NCBI RefSeq assembly: GCF_029784135.1
Contig: NC_073746.1
Span: 224,639,882 to 224,703,881, forward strand
DNA length: 64,000 bases
Source of the DNA: Toxorhynchites rutilus septentrionalis
Lineage: Eukaryota; Arthropoda; Insecta; Diptera; Culicidae
Direction: 5' to 3'
This document shows positions 1 to 11,189 of the stretch, piece by piece. The notes beneath the pieces are model-generated. The model was not told the origin of the DNA. It saw nothing but the letters and a program-made list of their open reading frames with translations, and ran no database searches. How positions within the stretch are numbered: position 1 is the stretch's first letter; every line of letters begins with the position of its first letter. The position numbers and the translations under genes are program-made.

Positions 1-518
1 GCTGTTACATAACCTTTTTGTATTTTTATCTTTATTTGACTGAGAGTGCTCTCGATGCTTCCGCTGGAAGAACGCTTCCCAATGTTATGATTTTCCACAG
101 CATTGACTTTCACGAATCCTCTGTTCCCGTTCATTGCTCAAATACATGAAAGAGACGATTCAAGACGAGGATCCACACGCGTTATCGATTGATGTTTTCC
201 GAGCTATTTTTTCTATTCCTATTTCCTATTATTTTTCCTTTATTTATTCCTTTATTCCTTTATTTTTCTATAGCTATTTCCTATATTTATTGATCAAAAC
301 AACTAAAACAACGGAAAATGTAACTGGTCTTATAGAAACTTAACACTTGAAAAACACCCGTTTACGCTTAGCGCCTGCACACACACATATGAAAATCATG
401 CAGTGTATGGTAGTCACCAATACCTACACACTAGAATATGAATTGAAACATTGTTTGTTTACAATGACACCAATCAGCAAGATCACCTTCTGGTCTTATA
501 GAAGTTGGACAGAGTGTA
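1..518. other. No gene recognised; AT-rich flank
   Basis: The short open frames here are low complexity (for example Tyr/Phe/Ser-rich) and match no family I know. I see no promoter, RNA gene or transposon end before the MITE that begins at 521. Confidence 0.5.
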
Positions 519-520
519 TA

Positions 521-777
521 TGAGGGGCTTAGAATGAAAGGGGTGTAAGTGATTTGATCGATTTCTCTACGTCGACTCTCTCTTTTGGTCATAACTTAGC
601 TGCAAATACATTCCCAGCTGTATTTGACAATGTGGAAGATAGGTCAGAACCTCATCTATCAGATTCCATAGCAAACTTAAATTGGAACGTTTATGCAGTT
701 GAGTTATTAACTAAATAAAAAGTTGATGAAGAGAAATTGATCAAGTCACTTACACCCCTTGCATTCTGAATCCCTCA
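521..777. mobile_element. 257-bp MITE with 47-bp TIRs and TA target sites
   Basis: The left end (521-567) and the inverted right end (731-777) match at about 41 of 47 positions. Both contain the core AAGGGGTGTAAGTGA. TA dinucleotides flank the element at 519-520 and 778-779, as expected for a Tc1/mariner-type TA duplication. The interior is AT-rich and has no coding capacity, so this is a non-autonomous element. The differences between the arms suggest it is not recent. Confidence 0.75.
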
Positions 778-1750
778 TACGCGTATTATAGGGTGGCAAT
801 GGATGTATGGAAAAAAAATCATCTTCGAATTTCAAAAACAAACCATGTACAATTTGTTTATTAGCCCAAAAAATGACCTGTCCAAAGTTTCAGCTTAATC
901 GGACATGATTTAGGAGTGCCTCAAAGTTTTGATTGTTGATCCTCGAAAATCTTCCAAGGGAAATTATCTACAAAAATAGAATTGAAGAATATAGAGTAAC
1001 TCCACGTCAAATCATCCTAAAAACAGTTGATTTTGACGCGACTCTCTCCGATTTGTTCAATCTTTGTATATATAAGGCCATCTACGCACTAGGCAACCTA
1101 AGTTGGAAAGTAACTTAACGATAGCTTAACGCACGTTTTATGAACGACGATATATCGTCGTTCGGTGCACTTGCCAAAAATACCAACGACGATATATCGT
1201 TGCGCCGTTGAGGCGTTATTGTACTCATCATAAGAGGTCTGTGTTAAAATAACTTTATAAAATGTTAAAATGGTTTATATTCGATGCAACACAAGTGAAA
1301 ACATGGCCGAAACCCGTTTTAGTGGCCAGAAAACTAGCTATAAATATCTATAATAACACTTATATTTTTTTAGTGACGTATTACCAGCCGCACAATCCAC
1401 TTGTGTAGTAGATCTGTCTGACGCTTGCCGTGCATCATAGCGTTATCCTTCCGTTTTATTATCCGACTTCTGTTATTGTATTGCAAATGATTGCAAAATG
1501 TAATGTCTATACATTATACTAAAAGATGTATATAGAGCTATGACCAAATGATGACTTTTTTATGTGCAATTGCCGTTTGAAAAATAGAAATCACTTTTGT
1601 ACGATTTTTGTTATGTCTTACGTTCATGTTATTCTTATGATTTTCAACAAATAATCAAACACAATTCGTATCGTTTTATTCTCCCTTATTTCCGAATATG
1701 ATGCTTTTTTATACTTTGTAAATATGTCAATATATGGCAACACTTAAACA
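778..1750. other. Non-coding; dispersed-repeat-like segment and palindromes
   Basis: Positions about 800-935 read like a dispersed repeat (the stretch around 865-920 recalls repeats common in mosquito genomes, from memory only). A 22-bp perfect palindrome and a second related one lie at 1142-1215. The 61-residue open frame at 933-1118 has no recognisable domain and I do not call it a gene. Confidence 0.4.
1142..1163. repeat. 22-bp perfect palindrome
   Basis: The sequence from 1142 to 1163 equals its own reverse complement and is centred on ATATAT (half-site GAACGACGATA). A related copy with the same core ACGATATATCGT lies at about 1195-1212. Either could be a hairpin end of a decayed MITE. 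Confidence 0.7.
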
Positions 1751-1756
1751 TATCTT

Positions 1757-2870
1757 GTGTTGTACTTATCGCATCGGGTCATACTATACGGCTATTTAAA
1801 GACGACAATCTGTGCTACAAGTGTCGTTTTGACAGTGTTGTGATTGTCCTTTTCAGTCTCAAGTTATAGCGCGTCAAAGATGGAGTCCACCAAGCAAGAA
1901 TTTCACCATATTTTACGTTTTTACTACCTGCGAGGTAAAACTGCAACGAAGGCGACCGAAAAAATTCGTGTAGTTTATGGACCCGATACTGTAACGATTC
2001 GCACAGCACAGCGTTGGTTTGATTGATTTCGTTCTGGTGTAGTGGCTGTCGAAGATACACCCCGTACTGGTAGGCCAATCGTCGTGGAAACCGATAAAAT
2101 CGATGTATGGGATGTATGGGTGCCACCCGAGTTGACGCAAAATAATCTTTTAGATCGAATCAACGCCTGCGATGCACTGCTGAAACGGAACGAACTCAAC
2201 CCATTTTTGAAGAAGATGGTGACCGGTGATGAAAAGTGGATCACGTACGACAACCTAAAGCGAAAAAAGTCGTGGTCTAAGCGCGGTGAGCCGGCACAAA
2301 CCATCGCCAAGCCTGGATTAATGGCCAGGAAGGTTTTGCTGTGTGTTTGGTGGGATTGGAAGGGAATCATCCACTGTGAGCTGCTCAACTATGGCCAGAC
2401 CCTCAACTCGGTTCTCTAATGTGAGCAGCTTGACCGTTTGAAGCAGGCGATTGGCCAGAAGCGGCCAGAAATGATCAATAGGAATGGTGTTGTTTTCCAC
2501 CAGGACAACTCTCGGCCTCACACATCTTTGATGACCCGCTAGAAGCTACGGGAGCTCGGATGGGATGTCCTATTGCACCCACCGTATAGTCCGGACCTGG
2601 CTCCAAGTGATTATCATCTCTTCCGGTTCATGCAAAACGCTCTTGGTGATACTAAGTTGGCCTCAAAAGAGGCTTGCGAAAACTGACTGTCTGAGTTTTT
2701 TGCAAATAAGGAAAGGGAGGGGGGGGGTTATAAGGGGTGGATAATGAAGTTGCCTTCTAAATAGCAACAAGTTTGCGAGCAAAACGGCGCATATTCGACT
2801 TAAATTGGATAATTCTAAGTATGTTAAACAAAGCGTCGAATTTCGATCACAAATACGACATTTCTTTTTT
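1757..2870 (+). pseudogene. Decayed mariner (DD34D) transposase, relic A
   Basis: Mariner transposase relic read in + strand frames from the ATG at 1880. The N-terminal helix-turn-helix is followed by a stop in the RWF motif, then the SGRP linker, the WVPPEL linker (normally WVPHEL), the first catalytic Asp in TGDEKW (about 2226-2240), the second in FHQDN (about 2497) and the third in YSPDLAPSDYHLF (about 2585-2625). There are stops near 2022, 2417, 2538 and 2684 and a frameshift near 2720. Compared with the mariner at 13299-14348 it lacks 117 bp (39 codons) of the second helix-turn-helix, and GATGTATGG is doubled at that junction. The 5' leader (1765-1879) is homologous to that of the 13.3-kb copy, but the terminal repeats are eroded. 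Confidence 0.85.
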
Positions 2871-2931
2871 CCCAACCCTATATAACTTCTACTTTATAAC
2901 TTCTTCTACGAGCATTTTCGCAAACCTCTGC

Positions 2932-2958
2932 AAATACCGGCCGATACGGCCGGTATTT
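2932..2958. repeat. 11-bp perfect hairpin
   Basis: AAATACCGGCC (2932-2942) and its inverse GGCCGGTATTT (2948-2958) flank a 5-base loop. It lies just inside a TTAACCC-type terminus at 2991-3000 (read on the minus strand), so it may be a subterminal hairpin of that element. Confidence 0.7.
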
Positions 2959-2990
2959 TTCGCTTAGGCACGTTCTTTTCGCCGGTACCA

Positions 2991-3006
2991 AAAGGGTTAA
3001 CCCTTT
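2991..3006. repeat. Back-to-back TTAACCCTTT termini (piggyBac-like MITE ends)
   Basis: AAAGGGTTAACCCTTT is a perfect 16-bp palindrome centred on TTAA. Read outward in each direction it is a TTAACCCTTT terminus, the same start seen in inverted form at 24455-24464 and at 50087-50097. TTAA is the piggyBac target duplication. The arrangement suggests two TTAA-type elements abutting, or one inserted at the end of another. No transposase is present. Confidence 0.4.
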
Positions 3007-3435
3007 GCGGTCGTATTAAATTTGGGCATGGGTACTGGTCGTACTGGTCGGAATTATTTTTCCTTAAAAAAGCAGTGATACATGCAAGTTTATGAAAAAT
3101 TCGCATTTTTTTTTGTGAACTATATATATGTACCAAACTTGACAATAATACCCCTTCCCGTATTTTCCAATACGTCCCACATCAAATAATTCCACTACTC
3201 TGCTGAGCGTTCGTTTTCATGTGAAATCTTTCGAAACAGTCTCCAAAAGTAAATAATATAAAGTATAATCAATACATAATTTGATTTCTGCGTATCCGAA
3301 ATTATCAGAACTTTTCACTTCAGATGAACTGAGATTTTATCGTTTGGGACACTTATGCGATTATTCAATAACATGATACATTTATGCAAACAGTAGTTTT
3401 GATACTCATGAACAATCCTTTCCATCACACCAAAG
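3007..3435. other. No feature recognised
   Basis: AT-rich sequence with no convincing open frame or repeat end that I can identify. Confidence 0.4.
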
Positions 3436-3448
3436 TGCTACAATGGCT

Positions 3449-3597
3449 TTTTTTATCTGTATTATAGTGATTTTCAACTCAATTTGGCTGGTTCATCACT
3501 TTTACTTCAATTTTTGGAAGAATGTCGGGAGTGAGAATTGAGCTCGTGACCTTTAGCGTGAGAGGCATGGATGTTACCACTACGCCAGATCGCCTCC
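3449..3597 (-). mobile_element. tRNA-derived SINE (family B), perfect 13-bp TSD
   Basis: Read on the minus strand it starts GGAGGCGATCTGGCGTAG. It has an RNA polymerase III A-box-like TGGCGTAGTGG and a degenerate B box, and ends in an A-rich tail that appears as T's at 3449-3455. Perfect 13-bp direct repeats TGCTACAATGGCT flank it at 3436-3448 and 3598-3610, proving target-primed insertion. Other family B copies lie at 28468-28575 and 38088-38239 on the + strand. Confidence 0.85.
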
Positions 3598-3610
3598 TGC
3601 TACAATGGCT

Positions 3611-5137
3611 AAATTCTGCTATTATCATTTTTATCCCACATTCCTGTGCATTCAACGCACCGTGCGTTGTCTCGTGTGGATGACTACTTTGTTTGATACT
3701 GAGTACCGTTATCTATTACTCTTAAGAGCAACGTATTGATTCATGAACAGATTCACTAGACATCAAACTTCGTTTAGGAAAAGCATAAACTGATACTTGG
3801 TTGAGTAAAATATGAGATTAGCATAGTTTATTGCTGTGGTGGCTGACAGCAGACAAACGACCAGAACGGTAAAAAAGGTATGGTGGCTGAGAGCAGACAA
3901 ACGACCACAAAGAGTTGATAAAGTCTACTGCCGAATGGCAGCGGGTCATATTTTTCTTTCTTTTTCATGTGATCAGAAAATGTGTAGTGATGCTGGTTAT
4001 CTGTTTCATGCAGTTGTATCAAAAGGCTGTTCGTTTTGATATCATTGTAGCTGAAAAATGTTGTTTTGTTTTCCTATTTTCACTAAAGTTAAGAAAAAAC
4101 TCAAGTAAAGTATTTTTTAAAATCATTTTTAATAATTCGCTCTTCCACTGATTTTATTCGAAATTTGAAAAACGTCATCTTTGCCAGTGATTGTGATGTG
4201 TCCAGAATCCTTAGCTAATGCAAATCTTTAGGTTTGCTTGTGACTGCTGAGGAGTTTTTTTTTATTATTACATTTCGATACTTTAAGAAATCGTAGCCAT
4301 TAATAAAAGTAATATTCAAAATGTAATCTCATTGCGATTCTACATGAAGAATCATATATATAATGTTTTATTTTTGGACAAATCGTTCTCGAGATATAGT
4401 AAATTTTATATAATGAATGCAATTTTTGTGAAATAATAGAAAACGCATACTAAAGCTGGACATCAGGGCTAAGGCCGACATCGTTTTAAAATTTCACAAA
4501 TATATTTTTATTATATGAAATAGGTTTCATCTCAAGAAGAGTTTGTCCTTATGTCTTCTGACTCTATGTATAGCTTTTCATGTAGGATCACTTGTACATT
4601 CCATTTTTGTGTTACATTTCTTAAATGTTTACGATTTCGCAAAGTACAGATATATGATTTTTGATAATTTTTATAAGACTGGATTCGAGAAATAGTTTCT
4701 TGGAAAAAAGTTTAATGACTCTGCATACGTCCTTACAAAAAATCTGTCGTAATCATTGGTCATCTGTACAATGTTTCATAAAAATCGGAGAGGGACGGGA
4801 CACCGGCCGGCTGATATGACGTGGAATTGCTCTATATGATTGTTACAAAAGAAAGATTCAATCTTCTGAATGTACTCTCTACTGCCATGTTCTAGTAATC
4901 ATGCTGCTGTGTGAGATCTTCGGGATCGGGCCATATTTTGGGTTCCTGCTCATCGAACGCATTATGCCTAGTTAGAGCCCCTCATCGCTTATTGTTAGCT
5001 GTTCAATAATGTGATTGACAAATTTGATAAAACGAACAGTATGTTTTCCGGTAGAATGAACCACTTGTAAGTGCACACATAATGTGTCTTTCAGTTAGAA
5101 TTTGGTCAATTATTTTTATTCACTTCAGCGCCTCTAG
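3611..5137. other. Non-coding; includes a short direct duplication
   Basis: No gene recognised. A segment of about 28 bp beginning GGTGGCTGA and containing AGCAGACAAACGACCA occurs twice, at 3837-3864 and 3881-3908, spaced 44 bp apart. The 67- and 78-residue open frames across it have no recognised domain. Confidence 0.45.
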
Positions 5138-6230
5138 TTGTCACATCGAGAAACTATTGACAGCGTTTTGATCCGGATAGTTTGTTTATTCAGTAGTGAA
5201 AATTTCATCAAAATTGAAGGACACATTCAAAAGTTATCGACGATGGAACGCGAAAGGCTAGAAAAAATTCTGCACACTCACGTTAAGACCCACGTCAAGA
5301 AGAAAAATCGTAAAATTCATCAAATTTTCAAAATCGACTGTAAATACCGTACTCAAACGTTACGGGAAACCCTTACGTTGTATCGGGTAAAACTAATCAG
5401 GCGTAGAGATGGAACATATGACTGGAATCTACGAGCAAAGGTGATGAAAGCAGTCCACAACAATCCTGGGTTCTCCTTGTGGGATTGGCAGAAACCAAAA
5501 ATATAACCCGTTCACGGCGAACCGGCGAATTTGTATGCAAGAAGAGTTGCGGTTGTATCAAGTCAGCAAACATCCTAACAGGGCGATGAAGCTCAACCTG
5601 TTCGCTAAAACCCGTGCAAGGAAGCTGTACGAGCAAGTGTTGACCAAGTACAAAGGATACATTTTGATGGATGATGAAACATACGTAAAAATTGATTTTG
5701 GACAAATAGTCGGTGACAAATTTGACCTCGCTAAGCGTAAAGGGGGTGTTGCGGATATGTTCAAATTTGTTTACGCAGATAAATTTGTCCGTAAGTTGAT
5801 GATTTGACAAGGAATCTGTAGTTGTGGAGAGAAGACAAAAGTTTCCATCACTAGGGCAACAATGAATGGAAAAAATTACAAGAAGGAGTGTCACCAGAAC
5901 TGGATTTTGTCATTCATTCGATCACACAAATGTCCGGTGAAGTTCTGACCTGACTTGTTGAAATGCCATTACAGCCGGGATGTCGTCAAGTAGTATAAGG
6001 AGAACAAGATCGATTTTATTGAAAATACTATCAATCCACCAAATTGTTCGGATTTTCGTCTCATCGAGAGATATTGAGCAATTATCAAAGGCAAACTGAA
6101 GAAATGTGGCAGAACCATAAAAAAACCTGCTCAAACGCAAAAGTTTTTGAGCAAGATAACAAATACGGTTACCAGTAGTACTGTGCAGAAAATGATGAGG
6201 GATGTATCACACGAATAGTTCGAACATTCG
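5138..6230 (+). pseudogene. ITmD37E-type transposase relic (DD37E)
   Basis: This is a decayed member of the mosquito ITmD37E group of IS630/Tc1/mariner transposases. The N-terminal helix-turn-helix region runs from about 5240 to 5500. The linker ARKLYEQVLTKYKGYILMDD and the ETYVK motif (about 5610-5700) carry the first catalytic Asp. A diverged CHYSRDVV block (about 5958-5980) matches the region after the second Asp, which is itself not readable. An NPPNCSDFR-like block with the third acidic residue in an IERY motif lies at about 6035-6080. Multiple stops and frameshifts break it. Termini were not identified. It is more diverged than the copy at 31658-32955, so it is an older insertion. Confidence 0.75.
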
Positions 6231-6581
6231 TCCAAACAGCTGAAACTAAAACAGGCTTTATTCTGTTCTACTTTCAAAGTTGTTTACGATAAGAGATAAA
6301 ACAAGGCATTATTGTTTTTGAGTAATCTATAAGAATATCAATATACTTCAGCATGCATTAAAGCAAACCGCAACAGCTGCAAACAAAAATATTAGGATCC
6401 GACAAGCATTTGGTTTGTATCTGTAATTCATAATTTGTCACACTCTGACATGTTTGTTCTACTGTGTCCAACTTTCCACTACTTTCCATTAGCTGCTGGA
6501 AGTGATAAACCTAAATCACTTTGCTTATTAAAATTATTCCCACCATTTGTTAGCCATAATTTTGACATTAGTATTAGTTTG

Positions 6582-6716
6582 CATTCTGAGTGGCAAGCTC
6601 TAGAATACGCGTGACCGTGACGCGTGATTTCTTTGACGAAAAATTCCCCCGACCAGAACGGGAATCGAACCCGAACCCCCGACATGTGAGGTGTGACGCT
6701 AACCACTCGGCCACAT
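6582..6716 (-). mobile_element. tRNA-derived SINE (family A), partial
   Basis: Minus-strand copy with the A box TGGCCGAGTGGTTAGCG and B box GGTTCGATTCC, followed by GTTCTGGTCGGGGGAATTTT. The tail breaks off near 6582 in the segment resembling the GCGTATTCTAGAGCTTGCCA block of the full copy at 51114-51388. No target duplication was found. Confidence 0.8.
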
Positions 6717-7880
6717 ATGTTGAACTAAATATTGTTTAGAAATTAGCTTTTCTCGTATGTTTTGAAATTAGGTTCGACTGACTGTTTGGATCCGTTGTAT
6801 CAAGTCTCTAGAAATACGTAAACACGATTAATTTCTCAGACGCATTATGACGTCGCTGTCGAACGTGATGATACAGTCCAACAGAAGAGGGTGATTCTAA
6901 TAATACCGGTTATGTCCTGAATTCTGGCTTTCGTTCTTTATGCGTTGTTTTGTACCTGCACAAAATAAGATGATGAGAAAAAGATGATGCGTTAAAAGAA
7001 ATATCTAATTGAGTCGGAATTGGAAAATTTATTCAATATAACATTTAATTTTCTGTTGGTGTTTTACAATACATCCAGTGTGATTTATGTTGAAATGAAC
7101 CTCATGCGATAAGGCCACAAAATGTAACATTGCTACCTGACTCCAACCTTGTGTGCAATTCGATAGAAGCGTTCATATTTTTATTGTGTTTAAATTCAGC
7201 ACCGCCATCAATATTGGACGTATTCATGGATTGGTTCTTATCACACTACAAGTAATCTTGACAAATCGAAGACTTTCGCGTACGACTCACGGTTGGTTGA
7301 AACGTTGCAATTGTTGGCCTCCATTACACGTGAGTGCAGGATAATCACTCGAAATGCTCCGAACGCCTCGGAGGTCACCTCAAAACTTCCTCCGTTTAAA
7401 GCCCCACGTTTTTTGTGGATCTGTCCGCCAGACGTCCCGGCTCAGACTCAGTTTAGTTCTAATGATGTGCCCATAACCGGTTATGCCAAATAATTTCTAG
7501 TCTTCTTCACTTTCATCAATACCTGTTTGGAGCAAAACGGTAATGCGAAACAAGCGAAAGAATTGACCAAACGCCAACGACTTCTGTGCCATAAAAATAA
7601 CACTGAGACGCCTCGAGGGGCAAGAGGAACAGAAAATATGAATTTCGTAGGGCAAATCTGGTTTGAATGTTTACGTTAATGGATGTTTGCGAAAATTGAG
7701 GAAATGATGAGCAGCTTGCTGCAGAAGGTCGTAAAGTATGGCGTCGGAAGAGTTATGCATATTTTGCGCTGTAAATCAAAAAATGCAAATATCATATTAT
7801 TCGATATAGCTATATTATTAAGGTAGGGTATTAATGACACTTCCGTAAGGTACAGGAATTGAATCTGATTTCATAAGTGA
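6717..7880. other. No gene recognised
   Basis: Short open frames of 63-66 residues are present (7153-7493), but I recognise none. There is a somewhat GC-richer stretch at 7300-7480. No transposon ends were identified. Confidence 0.4.
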
Positions 7881-7881
7881 T

Positions 7882-8226
7882 ATGAGACTGTTAAGTGATA
7901 TTCAACCTGGGTTCCGGAAAGGACATAACACTGAAACGCCGTTGTCGAAGGTACATAATGACATTGCTCGTGTTGTCGACAGAAAAATAGTTGCAGTGTT
8001 ACAGCTTATTTTGCCAAAGCTTCACACGCTAAACTCTTTAAAAAGGTTTCATATAATTTTAGTTTCTCTTGGTCTGCCATAAGCTTGATTAAAGCATACA
8101 TTTGTGACAGAAATCAAGCAGTGTTCTATAATGAAGTATTGTCCTCCCCCAAGCCAAATTGCTCCGGTGTTTCTCAAGGGTCCGTTCTGAAGTAGCTTCT
8201 TTCTTCACTCTTTATAAATAAAATTT
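7882..8226 (+). pseudogene. Non-LTR retrotransposon reverse transcriptase relic
   Basis: The frame opening IQPGFRKGHNTETPLSKVHN (7897 on) is the reverse-transcriptase motif that usually reads SGFRKGHST-ETAL in Jockey/CR1-type LINEs. It is followed by a degraded motif A region (VAVLQLILPK replacing the usual LLDFSKAFD), CDRNQAVFYN-like and SSPKP text, and SGVSQGSVL (motif B', about 8170-8190) before LLSSLFINK. Stops at 8080 and 8189 and the missing catalytic aspartates show it is dead. It is a different LINE family from the RNase-H-bearing one at 59161-61725. Confidence 0.75.
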
Positions 8227-8930
8227 TTTTAAATTTATTTCTTTCGCTTATTGCTCACAAAAATTGCCCCGCCCTCAAACGATTAACTCCAAACACGGAG
8301 CGCGTAAAATTATGAATATTTTTTTCTGTTCAATGTTTATTTTATTGTTAAAGGTAGTGTTCAGGAATAAAATCAAACGCCGATTCATTTTAAGCTAGAA
8401 ATTTAATCAATAAGTATTACAAATTTTATCAGTCTATCGTATGTATGAACTTACGAATTCGGTACGACTTTCAAGCGTATTACTCCCCAAACAAATATCT
8501 TGACTTCCTTTTGAAGATCCTAAAAATGAGTTACAATTCAATGATATTGATAATTGACAAGTAGTATCAACAAGTAGATAAACAAATAATGGATGGTAAA
8601 ATTTTTTTTTTTTAATTTTTTTCAAAGCTCGAAAAAACGTTCGCAATTCGTGCCTCTACACTAGAATACCGCCTTTTAATGCCTTGTAAAGTTTAAGTTT
8701 AAACTACTCTAACTAGTAAAGCATATCAGGAAATGTTTCAACGCTTCAAGGGGTGAGACTTTAGCGTGCAAGATAACTCACACTGAATAACCAGAAAGTT
8801 AGAAGACAAAAATTGGACTCATCACTCGAAGAAACCAGGGTCAAATGGTAGAGTCCACGCAGAGTCATTAGGAGTGTTGCAATAAAACACTTCCATTCAA
8901 TTAAGGGCCGTGATATAAATGAAATATAAA
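8227..8930. other. No feature recognised
   Basis: AT-rich. The 70-residue minus-strand frame at 8434-8646 is low complexity and has no domain. Confidence 0.4.
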
Positions 8931-9160
8931 TCTATATAAATAAAAATGATTTGGCCTCACGATTTAACTCAAGAACGGAGCAATCGATTTGAACAGTCAG
9001 TATCAGGATTGAAGTGTCTCAGCCCGCGTCAGGTGTATATGTCAAGAAAGAAATTATATACTGCGAAAATAAAAACACAGAAAAATGATTTTCGGGGAAC
9101 GTGAGTGTTCGAAATTATTTAAATCAGAAAAGCAGTTGTGGGCGGAACGAAGCCAGCTAG
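8931..9160 (+). mobile_element. Short non-autonomous Helitron
   Basis: It starts with TCTATATAAATAAAAATG directly after an A (8930) and ends with GGGCGGAACGAAGCCAGCTAG followed by T (9161). This fits the Helitron rule of TC at the 5' end, CTRR at the 3' end, and insertion between A and T without target duplication. The first bases and the CGGAACGAAGCC...CTAG tail match short Helitrons of insects as I remember them. It carries no coding sequence. Confidence 0.75.
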
Positions 9161-9365
9161 TATGAATTAAATTTTAAAACTTTTAATTAACCTATTCACT
9201 CCGACATGGCATTTAAAGCACCTAATTTCAGGTGTTGGACTATTTGTGTGTAGGTGTAGTGGACGACAATATCGGGAAGAAATAAAAAACCGATCTGTTT
9301 ATGTTTTTTCAAAGATTTTGTGGACTGACACAATTTTTTGCTAACCAACTCAATAGCAAATTCAA

Positions 9366-9650
9366 TTAACCTTATCAATCAGCTATCATTTGGTTCCTAG
9401 AACGATCCTGTAGGACCTTTCCATATAAAGATATTTCTGTTTGAATGAAAAATTATACCTTCGTCATTGATGAATAATTTAATGAATAACGATTGCACCC
9501 CGAATCGAAAGGTAGTTTTGAAAACTTCAAAGAATTATGTACATGGTTAATTTATTGATTTTCCGAAAAAAAATATTTCAATGTTTCACATCGATTTCAA
9601 AAAAGTGCGAAAAACAGGGCTTTTTTAGAGTTTTAGAAAATCATCTATAG
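9366..9650. repeat. Dispersed repeat shared with 14680-14940
   Basis: TAACCTTATCAATCAGCT and the following GTAGGACCTTT...GATGAATAAT text are repeated in diverged form at about 14693-14940 (TAACCTCATCAACCAGCT, GTAGGATCTTTTACAACAG). The bases upstream of the 14.6-kb copy (ACACTCGGCAAAAAATTGA at about 14553) recur at about 30858 and 48481. It is probably an unclassified mosquito interspersed repeat; no termini were resolved. Confidence 0.55.
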
Positions 9651-11186
9651 TTTTGCAAATCTTGTAGTAAGTTCTAATGTTAGCAGGCAAATTTTAAGCC
9701 TAGTGCATCCCCAAAACACCTGCCAACGTCTCATATTGATGCGTTTAGCCACTTTTTTAGCTTTTAGCTTTTATCAGATTGATCAAAGTTCAGTGTAAAT
9801 TAGAGGAGCACTTCATCGCAAATTGTACCTGAAATACAAAATACTATGCGTTATCTCAGAATGAACGATTCGTAATTTCTCGACAAAAAAATGGGGAAAT
9901 ATCAATATCCCAGATTAATTTCAGGGGGGTGTGATAACTGCTAACTGCTATTTGCCTAATCAAATTATTAAAATTTTCTGAATCGATTTAAGAAGGTATT
10001 CTAGTGCAGGGACACGAATTTCGGACGTTCTTTCGAAAAAATCGAATAGATTCTGAATCAGTGAAGATGTCCCTATCGCTTGAGCCTCGGACAAGTCTAA
10101 AGCATGTTTGTTTGCTGTTTGCTGTTTAAAACCTTTTTTTACAAGTTTCCCGATTTTTTAAAAATAGTAAAGTTAAGAAATTATGATTTATTATAGGTCG
10201 ACATTTATTTGGCAGGTGTATATGACGTTTAGTAGTAGACCAACCCCGAAGAGTGTGCCTTCTTTTGGAAGACAGCCATCCTATTCCATTGATGGTGCAT
10301 GCTCACGTATTTATTATTGTTGGAAGCTATAAATAAACAAATGTTCTGGGTATATTTCAGACTTTTCAGTCAACTAACGAGCGGCTTTCACATTACATCA
10401 TCAGAAGCTTTCTAGCCACCCACCAAAAGCACGTGTCACAGCAGTAAATCTTACTGTCGGATTTACGAAAGCAACGAAATCTGTGTGCATCTCAACCTAC
10501 GAGCCATAATGGAACACGTCCGAACTCGCCGATGCGATTACAATGCATGAAATATTTATATGTGACCAAAAAAGCTCTCTGTTCCGAGACGAGATACAGA
10601 ACAAAAATGACGTTGATATCCTCTTGTTATTATAGAAAATAAAGGTTATGATGATAACAACGTGCAATAAAAACTGATTGAGAGAGAATGGGGAGAAGGA
10701 TTATTGTTCTTCTCGCCAGCTTCTTTTATTTCGCACACAGAACTCTTATCTGGGATTGATAGGGTATTTATGCTGTTGATGGTCTAACTATTCTTATACT
10801 GCAGCAAAGGAAACGTTGAACGTGATAAGTGCTGCTCCCAACTTCAACTAGTTGTTCAAAATTTATTTTGTTCAATTTATTGACACACATTTTATCACAT
10901 TTGATCATAATTCGATGTTCTAGTTGAAGCGATCAAACATAGTCACTTATCCAGGTATTGAAAGTTCTGCTTTAAATCGTTGGCAGTAACATTACCCTAC
11001 AGTAGGCTAAAGCGAGAAAATCCGAAAATCCGGCAATAACTTGAGCCCTCTTCGGGTCAAAAGAGAAGAAGACAGGCAGTTAAATCATAAAGGCCAACCT
11101 TTGCCAATATCTCGAATGTATTTATGAACGTATTGGAGCTATGCTGCAAAAAATGCTACCTTGGCGCCACGAGCGAAGCACATGCG
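9651..11186. other. No gene recognised
   Basis: AT-rich intergenic or intronic sequence. I found no coding motif, RNA gene or transposon end. Confidence 0.4.
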
Positions 11187-11189
11187 TAA

